A model generated the notes under the pieces. That model was given only the letters and a program-made list of their open reading frames with translations. It did not search any database and was not told where the DNA came from. The translations under genes and the position numbers were made by a program. 17,726 nucleotides of DNA from CAZHGD01 sp964531735 (GTDB lineage Bacteria > Armatimonadota > UBA10988). Every line of letters starts with the position of its first letter. Position 1 is the first letter of the stretch. Below, in pieces: positions 7,321 through 13,291 of this stretch. The DNA is taken from assembly GCA_964531735.1 (NCBI GenBank), contig CAZHGD010000153.1, positions 1 through 17,726 on the forward strand. The letters are read 5' to 3'.

Positions 7321-7349
7321 AGCCTACGTCAGGTGGCGGCTAGGGTCAA
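7321..7349 (-). promoter_or_regulatory. sigma70-type promoter for the oxidoreductase gene
   Basis: Read on the minus strand, TTGACC (7349-7344) and TAGGCT (7326-7321) are separated by 17 bases. The -35 matches five of six consensus bases; the -10 keeps the most conserved T, A and final T. Transcription would begin near 7314, giving a leader of about 70 bases that includes the inverted repeat at 7254-7293. Confidence 0.5.
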
Positions 7350-7469
7350 TGGCCTGTCCGACCGCGTCATCACCCGCCCGACCGGCCGGCAGGATTGCAG
7401 TTCACCCGCACGAAACCACCTGTCTCGCGGTACGGGGCGGTTGGCACGGGTCAGGGAGAATCGAGCACC

Positions 7470-9416
7470 ATGGCGTGGTACCGCTGGAGCAGCGCGCTCC
7501 TGGTCGCGCAGTTGGTCAGCGCGCCGGTGTCGGCAGGCGAGGCCGGACAGCCGAAGCCGAACGGCGAGCGCTGGGCCTTGGTCATCGGCATCGACGGCTA
7601 CGACGACAGCCTCGGCCGGCTGCGTTTCGCGGCCTCGGACGCCCAGAAGCTCTACCGCTGTCTGGTCACCTCGGGCGGCTACGATCGCGGGCGGACCACA
7701 CTGCTGACCGACCAGGGCCTGACCGCCAACGGGCAGCTCGACCCACAGGTGCGACCGAGTTACGTGGTGCTGCGGGGCCGCATTCGCGCTTTCTGTGAGC
7801 AACACGAGAACACCGACACGTTGTTGGTCTACTTCGCCGGGCACGGTTTCCACAGCCGGACCAGTGGCCTCGACTATCTGGCGCCGGTCGATGTCCAGCG
7901 CGGCGACCTGGAAGGCACCGCGGTCTCGGTGCAGTGGCTGCTCGAACTGCTCAAGCGCTCCGGCGCGCGGCAGTCGGCGGTGATCGTGGACGCCTGCCGC
8001 AATGTGGTGGGGCGTGGCCTGGCCGCAGAGAGCGGGCCCGGCCGCACGGCCCTGGAGGCCGGACGGCGGCTGGGCGTCTGGTACCTGGCGTCGTGCGGGC
8101 CCGGCGAACGCACTTACGAGGACACGGCCCACGGCGGCGGGCTGTACACCTGGGCCATGGCCGACGCGCTGGCCGGTGCGGCCGACAGCAACCGCGACGG
8201 GGTGGTCACGGTCACCGAGGCCCAGCGCTACGTCCGGGCGCGGCTGGAGGAGCAGACGCGGGCCTACCCGCCGGTGCAACGGCCGGTCTACAGCGTGCTG
8301 GACACCTCGGGCAACGAGATGGTCCTGTCCGTGCCCACCGCGGCCGCGGCGCCGACGCCGACCCCACCGGCGGCGCCGGTGGTCGCGCGGACGCCCGGCA
8401 CGCCGGTGGGCAGTGCGGGCCGGCTGGTGGTGACCAGTGTGCCGTCGGAAGCCACCGTGCTGATCGACGGCCGCGAAGTGGGCCGGACGCCGTTGGCCTG
8501 GGCCGCGCCGCTGCCGCCGGGGCAACGCCGCACCGTCCAGGTGGGCCTGCGGCTGCGCGGCTACCGCCCGCTCGCGGCCGAAGTCGAGTTGGTCGCCGGC
8601 GCGACGCAGGAGTGGCGCAATGCGCGCCTCGACCTGGCGCTGGCGGCGTTCGAGTGGCCCGACTACCTGCGGCGGTGGCAGCCCGAGCTGCCGACCACTT
8701 GGCACTACCGCGTCCGCGAGCGCGACGGCATGCCGCAGGTCCTGGTCACCAGCGGCGGGTTCTACCTCGGCACGCCCGACGACCGCGGCCTGGCCGATGA
8801 ACACCCGCGGCGCTGGGTCTATCTCGACGCCTACTGGATCGACGTCCATCTGGTCACGGTGGCCCAGTACCGACGCTTCTGCCAGGCCACCGGTCGCGCC
8901 ATGCCGCCCGAACCGCGGTGGGGCTGGCAGGACCAGCACCCGGTGGTCAACGTGACCTGGCCCGAGGCCGCGGCCTACGCCCAGTGGGTGGAGGGTGGCC
9001 TGCCCAGCGAAGCGCAGTGGGAGAAGGCCGCGCGGGGCGGCCAGGACAACACGCGCTACGCCTGGGGCAACGTCTGGGACTGGTGCTACGCCAACGGTGC
9101 CGGCCGACGGGGACAGACGACGCCCGTGGGCGAGTACCGGCCGAACGGGTTCGGCCTCTTCGACAGCGCCGGCAACGCCCTCCAGTGGTGCGACGACGCC
9201 TACGAGCCGACCTGGTACGAGCGTTACTACCCGCGCAACCCGCGCCACACCGCCGACACTGGCCGCCGCGCGCTACGCGGCGGCGGCTGGAGCAGCACGG
9301 CCGACGAGCTGCGGGCCGGCCGCCGGCACAGCCAGCCGCCGGACACGCGGGCCGACACCATCGGCTTCCGCTGCTGCAACGTCGGTAGCGATTTTGGCGA
9401 GGGCAGCCCGTTCTGA
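7470..9416 (+). CDS. secreted caspase-like (C14) / PEGA / FGE-sulfatase-fold fusion protein
   Basis: A 648-residue multidomain protein. The ATG at 7470 (GGGAG at 7454-7458) opens a signal peptide ending near VSAGEA (residues 1-24). Residues 33-285 form a bacterial caspase domain: WALVIGIDGY, catalytic His125 in YFAGHGFHS, catalytic Cys176 in VIVDACRN. An EF-hand-like loop, DSNRDGVVTVTE (239-250), sits near its end. A Pro/Ala/Thr linker (289-316) leads to a PEGA domain (317-383; LVVTSVPSEATVLIDGREVG). Residues 424-636 match the formylglycine-generating-enzyme/sulfatase-modifying fold (FYLGTPDD, YWIDVHLVTVAQYRRFC, LPSEAQWEKAARGG, NGFGLFDSAGNALQW, ALRGGGW, GFRC). The cysteine pair expected after RGGxW in active FGE is missing (RGGGWSSTADELRAGRR), so this module is more likely a C-type-lectin-fold binding domain. 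The gene ends at a hairpin shared with the convergent pseudopilin gene. Function: probably an exported processing protease with a recognition module. Confidence 0.9.
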   Translation: MAWYRWSSALLVAQLVSAPVSAGEAGQPKPNGERWALVIGIDGYDDSLGRLRFAASDAQKLYRCLVTSGGYDRGRTTLLTDQGLTANGQLDPQVRPSYVVLRGRIRAFCEQHENTDTLLVYFAGHGFHSRTSGLDYLAPVDVQRGDLEGTAVSVQWLLELLKRSGARQSAVIVDACRNVVGRGLAAESGPGRTALEAGRRLGVWYLASCGPGERTYEDTAHGGGLYTWAMADALAGAADSNRDGVVTVTEAQRYVRARLEEQTRAYPPVQRPVYSVLDTSGNEMVLSVPTAAAAPTPTPPAAPVVARTPGTPVGSAGRLVVTSVPSEATVLIDGREVGRTPLAWAAPLPPGQRRTVQVGLRLRGYRPLAAEVELVAGATQEWRNARLDLALAAFEWPDYLRRWQPELPTTWHYRVRERDGMPQVLVTSGGFYLGTPDDRGLADEHPRRWVYLDAYWIDVHLVTVAQYRRFCQATGRAMPPEPRWGWQDQHPVVNVTWPEAAAYAQWVEGGLPSEAQWEKAARGGQDNTRYAWGNVWDWCYANGAGRRGQTTPVGEYRPNGFGLFDSAGNALQWCDDAYEPTWYERYYPRNPRHTADTGRRALRGGGWSSTADELRAGRRHSQPPDTRADTIGFRCCNVGSDFGEGSPF

Positions 9417-9440
9417 CGGCCGCCGCACCAGCCCGCGGTG

Positions 9441-9468
9441 GCGCGGCCGGAGGGAGACCCGGCCGCGC
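9441..9468. terminator. bidirectional hairpin terminator
   Basis: GCGCGGCCGG (9441-9450) and CCGGCCGCGC (9459-9468) form a perfect 10-bp stem around the 8-base loop AGGGAGAC. The hairpin lies in the 60-base gap between the convergent genes ending at 9416 and 9477, so it can serve both. Confidence 0.7.
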
Positions 9469-9476
9469 GCGACAGC

Positions 9477-10154
9477 TCAGGGCAGACAGGTGCTGGCCGG
9501 GATGGCGCTCCACGGCGTGGGATAGGCCGCGGCCTGATAGAAGCCGGTCAAGCCCGGCCAAAACTCATCGGGCAGCTCGGAGCGGCTCTTGCGCCACTTG
9601 ACGTGGCCGTCGGTGAACGCGAAGTTGCCGCCCTCATTGTGCCGGTGGCAGAGCCGGCCGGCGTTCGTGAACGTGTCGATGAACAGATCGCCGGTGTCCA
9701 TCACCAGGAAGGTGTTGGCCGGGGCCGTCAGTTCGGCTTCGGCGCGGTTGTTGAGCCAGGCGCTGTAGCCGTAACACCTCGCCGGCACCTGGATGTAACC
9801 AGCGCCGGCGGTGCCCGGCGTCATGGTCCGGTCGGACTGGCTGGGGCAGTAGTACAGTTGCACGTTCTTGGTGTACGGGTAGATCAGTTGCATGAACGTG
9901 CGCTGGTGCGCCGGCTGGAAGCCGGCCCCGGTACCACCGTCCCAGTTGTTGGTCGGGTAGCGTTGGTCGTAGTCCGACACGTACTGCAGCAGGCCGAGGC
10001 CCATCTGCTTGACGTTGGACGAGCAACTCGACTGCCGCGCCTTCTCACGGGCCTTCGCAAACACGGGGAACAGGATCGCCGCCAGAATCGCGATGATCGC
10101 GATGACCACCAGCAATTCGATGAGCGTGAAACCACTTGCTCGACGCTGTGACAT
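9477..10154 (-). CDS. H-X9-DG class prepilin-like protein (pseudopilin)
   Basis: A 225-residue DUF1559-type pseudopilin. Start ATG at 10154-10152 (MSQRRASG/FTLIELL) is preferred over a GTG two codons earlier because AGGAG (10164-10160) is spaced five bases from it and would abut the GTG. The class III signal peptide has the usual Gly before the cleavage site. The hydrophobic helix runs into LFPVFAKAREKARQSSC, then DYDQRYP; the H-X9-DG signature is His in RHNEGG to DG of FTDGHVKW. After it comes a tail with PDEFWPGLTGFY and WSAIP. It is closely related along its length to the next gene upstream (10396-11091), including YIYPYTKN-like and GAGYIQV segments, and less so to the gene at 917. Probably a fibre or secretion-machinery subunit. 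Confidence 0.92.
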   Translation of the reverse strand: MSQRRASGFTLIELLVVIAIIAILAAILFPVFAKAREKARQSSCSSNVKQMGLGLLQYVSDYDQRYPTNNWDGGTGAGFQPAHQRTFMQLIYPYTKNVQLYYCPSQSDRTMTPGTAGAGYIQVPARCYGYSAWLNNRAEAELTAPANTFLVMDTGDLFIDTFTNAGRLCHRHNEGGNFAFTDGHVKWRKSRSELPDEFWPGLTGFYQAAAYPTPWSAIPASTCLP

Positions 10155-10189
10155 CTCCACTCCTGGGCGCCCGGCACACGCCGGCCGTT

Positions 10190-10217
10190 ACCATACCGAG
10201 TATAGCAGACACGGCAA
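10190..10217 (-). promoter_or_regulatory. candidate promoter for pseudopilin gene at 9477
   Basis: On the minus strand the AT-richer patch reads TTGCCG (10217-10212), 16 bases, TATGGT (10195-10190). An alternative within the same patch is an extended -10, TGCTATACT (10207-10199), with no matching -35. Either would place the transcript start 20-35 bases before the start codon. A small stem CCGGC/GCCGG (10171-10184) lies in the leader. Confidence 0.45.
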
Positions 10218-10303
10218 GCGCGCGGCGGAGCCGGCGCAGGGCGGAGTCAGGGTCGCGACACTCCACCCGCCAGTCCAGGCGAACGAGCGGAGCGAGCGTC
10301 TCG

Positions 10304-10342
10304 CAGGGCGGCGCCGCACCGGAGCGGCGTGTCGCCGCCCTG
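10304..10342 (-). terminator. second hairpin downstream of the 10396 gene
   Basis: CAGGGCGGCG (10304-10313) pairs with CGCCGCCCTG (10333-10342); inside, CCGC (10314-10317) pairs with GCGG (10324-10327), leaving a small bulge. It stands directly beyond the hairpin at 10347-10383, giving two stems in tandem between the two pseudopilin genes. Confidence 0.5.
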
Positions 10343-10346
10343 GGAG

Positions 10347-10383
10347 GCGGCGACCGGGCCAGACCTGCCGGCCGGGTCGCCGC
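10347..10383 (-). terminator. hairpin terminator of pseudopilin gene at 10396
   Basis: GCGGCGACC (10347-10355) pairs with GGTCGCCGC (10375-10383); after one G-G mismatch, GGCC (10357-10360) pairs with GGCC (10370-10373), leaving a 9-base loop. The hairpin begins about 13 bases beyond the TGA of the minus-strand gene ending at 10396. There is no U-tract. It separates the two paralogous pseudopilin genes into two transcripts. Confidence 0.65.
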
Positions 10384-10395
10384 TAGACGTCAGCC

Positions 10396-11091
10396 TCAGG
10401 GGTTGTTGGCGTCAGAGGGGATCTGGCTCCAGCTCACCGGATACGCGTTGCACGCACCGGGCACGCCGTAGAAGCCGGTCAGGCCCGGCCACCACTCGTC
10501 GGGCTTCTCGGTCCGGCTGCGGCGCCATTTGGCATGGCCGTCCGCGAAGCCGAAGTTGGCGCCCTCGTTGTGCCGGTGACTGAGGCGGATGGCGTTCTGG
10601 CAGTCGTCGTTCCAGACGTTCTGCGCGTCCATCACCATGAACAACGAGGCCGGCGTGGTGACATCGGCCTCGGCCCGGTTGTTCATCCAGGAGCTGTAGC
10701 CGTAGTGCCCCTGACCCACCTGGATGTAGCCGGCACCGGCGGTGGGCGGATCCTTCGACGTCGAGGATGAACTCGGACAGACGTAGATCTGCGCGTTCTT
10801 GGTGTAGGGGTAGATCATGTGCCCGTAAGTGCGCTGGTGGATCGGCGCGAACGTCGTGCTCTCGGGCGCGTTACCGTCCCAGTAGTTCGGCGGATAGCGC
10901 TGGTCGTAATCGGAGGCGTACTGCAGCGCGCCGAGCGAGATCTGCTTGACATTGGACGAGCAACTGGACTGTCGCGCCTTCTCACGTGCTTTGGCGAACA
11001 CCGGGAACAGGATGGCGGCCAGAATGGCGATGATCGCGATCACCACCAGCAACTCGATCAGCGTGAACCCGCGGTGCCAGAACCGTCGCAT
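10396..11091 (-). CDS. H-X9-DG class prepilin-like protein (pseudopilin), paralogue of the 9477 gene
   Basis: A 231-residue DUF1559-type pseudopilin with start ATG at 11091-11089 (AAGGGAG at 11104-11098). MRRFWHRG/FTLIELL is the class III signal peptide, with Gly before the cleavage point, then LFPVFAKAREKARQSSC, DYDQRYP, MIYPYTKN, GAGYIQVG, NNRAEAD, and the H-X9-DG signature (His of RHNEGA to DG of FADGHAKW). The tail PDEWWPGLTGFYG and WSQIP is shared with the downstream paralogue but absent from the gene at 917, which points to a local duplication. Different middle loops (for example a Ser-rich CPSSSSTSKDPP) suggest divergence of the exposed face. It has a separate promoter and terminator, so the pair is not a simple operon. 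Confidence 0.92.
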   Translation of the reverse strand: MRRFWHRGFTLIELLVVIAIIAILAAILFPVFAKAREKARQSSCSSNVKQISLGALQYASDYDQRYPPNYWDGNAPESTTFAPIHQRTYGHMIYPYTKNAQIYVCPSSSSTSKDPPTAGAGYIQVGQGHYGYSSWMNNRAEADVTTPASLFMVMDAQNVWNDDCQNAIRLSHRHNEGANFGFADGHAKWRRSRTEKPDEWWPGLTGFYGVPGACNAYPVSWSQIPSDANNP

Positions 11092-11141
11092 GGCTGTCTC
11101 CCTTCGCGGCTCGAACCCTCGGTACGGCGACCTTGGCCATC

Positions 11142-11171
11142 ATTCTACCAAGTCCAGCAGCACGAAACCAA
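11142..11171 (-). promoter_or_regulatory. sigma70-type promoter for pseudopilin gene at 10396
   Basis: On the minus strand TTGGTT (11171-11166) and TAGAAT (11147-11142) are separated by 18 bases, in an AT-richer patch about 50 bases before the start codon. Expected transcript start is near 11135. The rest of the 250-base region between this gene and the divergent hydrolase gene at 11342 shows no clear second promoter. Confidence 0.5.
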
Positions 11172-11341
11172 CACCAGGTTTTCCGAACCGACCATGCGCT
11201 CGTCATTACGTCCCACAATCTTGCGCCTAAGGCACTCGGTTCGTCACGCCGTCGGGCACCTGTCGCGCGGCGCGGCGGCGGAGCGACACCTTGACGCTGG
11301 CGCCGACGCGTGCCAACCTGCTGCCGTCTGGAGCCCAACCG

Positions 11342-13153
11342 ATGGACCGCCGCAAGACCTCCACGCCCGACTACGAGGTGCTCGTCGAGCACGACGTCAT
11401 GATGCCGCTGCGCGACGGCGTCAGACTGGCCTGCGACCTGTACCTGCCCGCGTCCGATGGCGCTCGCCTGGCCGAGGCCCTGCCCGTGTTGCTCATGCGC
11501 ACGCCGTACGACAAGCACGGCCCAGCCGACACGGCCCGCTTCTACGCCGCGCGCGGCTACGCCGTGGCGCTCCAGGACGTGCGCGGCCGCTATGCCTCCG
11601 AGGGCGTCTTCTACGGCTTCCGTGACGAAGGCCCCGACGGCTACGACACGGTCGAGTGGCTGGCCGCGCAGCCGTGGTGCAACGGCCGCGTGGGCACCTT
11701 CGGCGCCTCCTACTGCGCCGCGGTGCAGACCGCGCTGGCCGCCTACCGCCCGCCGCACCTGGCCGCGATGATCCCCACTTTCGGCCCGTCCAGCTTCTAC
11801 CATTGCTCGATGCGCCATAACGGCGCCCTCGAGCAGCGCTTCTACGTGTACGCCTTCACGATGGCCGCCACCAGCCAGCAGGCTCTGGCCGATCCGGCGC
11901 TCAAAGCCGTGTTCGACCAGTGCAACGCCGAGATCTGGGACTGGATCCGCCAGCCGCTGCAGCCGGGCTGTTCGCCGCTGGCGCTCTTGCCCGAATATGA
12001 GCAGTGGTGTCTCGACCTGCTGGCGCACGTCTGCTACGACGACTACTGGCGCGCCGCCGGCTATGGCCCGCGCCCCTACTACGACGAGTTCGCCGATGTG
12101 CCGACGCTCTACGTCGGCGGCTGGTACGACACCTACACCCGGGCCACGCTCGAGAACTACGTGGCGCTACACCCGCGGCAGAGCGCGCCGGTGCACGTGC
12201 TGATGGGCCCATGGACCCATGACGGCCCGCACACCGGCGCCGGTGACCTGCGCTTCCCGCATGACGGGTGCAGCAACGCCGACTACGAGGCCGCGCGCCT
12301 GCGCTGGTTCGACCACTGGCTCAAGGACCTGCCCACGGGGCTGGACATCGAGCCGCCGGTGCGCTACTTCCTGATGGGCGGCGGCGCCGGGCCGCAAGCC
12401 GACCAGACCGTCGATCACGGCGGACAGTGGCTGACCGCGCCCGACTGGCCGACGCCGGCGATGGCGCCGACGCCGTGGTACCTGCACGGCGGCGGCACGC
12501 TGTCACCCGAGCCGCCCGGTGACGATCCGCTGCCGACGACGTACCCGTTCGACCCGGCGCAGCCGGTGCCGACCATCGGCGGCCACCTGTCGGCCCTGCC
12601 GCTGCCCGGCGGCGGGTTCGACCAGCGGAACGATCCGCGGTTCGCCGGCACCCACGGCAGTCTGCCGCTGTCGGCCCGGGCCGACGTGCTGTGCTTCACC
12701 AGCGCGCCGTTGGCCGCCGACCTGGTGCTGGCCGGACCGGTGGAGGTGGTGCTGTACGTGGCCACCGACGGCCGGGACACCGACTTCACCACGAAGCTGA
12801 TCGACTGGTACCCGCCGTCGCCGGCCGCGCCGGCCGGCTATGCGCTGAACCTGACCGACAGCATCCGCCGACTACGCTTCCGCAACGGCTATGAGGTGGA
12901 GGAACTGGCTGTGCCCGGTGAGGTGTACGAGCTGCGCTGCGAGCTGTATCCGGTGGCCAATCGGTTCGCCGCGGGACACCGCGTGCGCGTGGACATCTCC
13001 AGCAGCAACTGGCCGCGCTTCGACCCGAACCCGAACACCGGCCGCCCGCTGAACAGCGACCGGACCCGGCGTGTGGCGCTCAACTCGCTCTACCACGGGC
13101 GGACGCACCCGACGCGGATTGTGCTGCCGGTGGTGGGTCAGGTGGCGCCGTAG
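11342..13153 (+). CDS. CocE/NonD family serine hydrolase (X-Pro dipeptidyl-peptidase-like)
   Basis: A 603-residue alpha/beta hydrolase of the S15/CocE group, which includes cocaine esterase, alpha-amino-acid ester hydrolases and acylases. The sequence opens with VMMPLRDGVRLACDLYLP, then LMRTPYDK and QDVRGRYASEGVF, all standard in the family. The nucleophile is Ser123 in GASYCAA, Asp263 sits in VGGWYDTY and His293 in MGPWTHDG, giving the triad. The final 200 residues, from LSARADVLCF to the end, form the PepX C-terminal jelly-roll domain, with VANRFAAGHRVRVDISSSNWPRFDPNPN split at HRVRVDISSSNWPRFDPN. No signal peptide is visible, so it is probably cytoplasmic. The ATG at 11342 with GGAG at 11330-11333 is preferred to an in-frame TTG at 11291. 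The gene stands alone; its substrate (ester or amide) cannot be deduced. Confidence 0.93.
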   Translation: MDRRKTSTPDYEVLVEHDVMMPLRDGVRLACDLYLPASDGARLAEALPVLLMRTPYDKHGPADTARFYAARGYAVALQDVRGRYASEGVFYGFRDEGPDGYDTVEWLAAQPWCNGRVGTFGASYCAAVQTALAAYRPPHLAAMIPTFGPSSFYHCSMRHNGALEQRFYVYAFTMAATSQQALADPALKAVFDQCNAEIWDWIRQPLQPGCSPLALLPEYEQWCLDLLAHVCYDDYWRAAGYGPRPYYDEFADVPTLYVGGWYDTYTRATLENYVALHPRQSAPVHVLMGPWTHDGPHTGAGDLRFPHDGCSNADYEAARLRWFDHWLKDLPTGLDIEPPVRYFLMGGGAGPQADQTVDHGGQWLTAPDWPTPAMAPTPWYLHGGGTLSPEPPGDDPLPTTYPFDPAQPVPTIGGHLSALPLPGGGFDQRNDPRFAGTHGSLPLSARADVLCFTSAPLAADLVLAGPVEVVLYVATDGRDTDFTTKLIDWYPPSPAAPAGYALNLTDSIRRLRFRNGYEVEELAVPGEVYELRCELYPVANRFAAGHRVRVDISSSNWPRFDPNPNTGRPLNSDRTRRVALNSLYHGRTHPTRIVLPVVGQVAP

Positions 13154-13291
13154 CGGCAGCAGCGCGGGTCGCTGGGCGGACCGTCAGCCCCTGTTTACAG
13201 CAGGCGGGAACCGGCGTCCAATAGAGCAAGTCCACCTTGGGCGTGAGGCCACCCGCGGGCCGGCGTCGGCGCGGGAAGGAGACGGACGACC

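Noticed and set aside
7329..9248. Long open frame on the minus strand opposite the caspase fusion (639 codons)
   Set aside because: The plus-strand product has clear domains and motifs. High GC at third positions removes stops from the opposite strand, and the antisense product is Arg/Gly/Pro-rich with no recognisable domain.
9282..9384. Diversity-generating retroelement variable region in the FGE-fold C-terminus
   Set aside because: FGE-fold domains are common targets, but the C-terminal codons are not enriched in AAC/AAT, no template repeat was noticed, and no reverse transcriptase gene is in the window.
11291..11341. TTG start for the CocE-type hydrolase at 11291
   Set aside because: No ribosome binding site precedes it, whereas the ATG at 11342 has GGAG 8 bases upstream and the protein family normally begins close to the conserved VMMPLRDG region.
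13194..13222. Promoter TTTACA, 17 bases, TCCAAT upstream of the metallopeptidase operon
   Set aside because: The -10 lacks the highly conserved second-position A, and the TTTACA sits in a small CTGT/ACAG palindrome. A promoter must exist in 13154-13291 or further upstream, but this one is not convincing.
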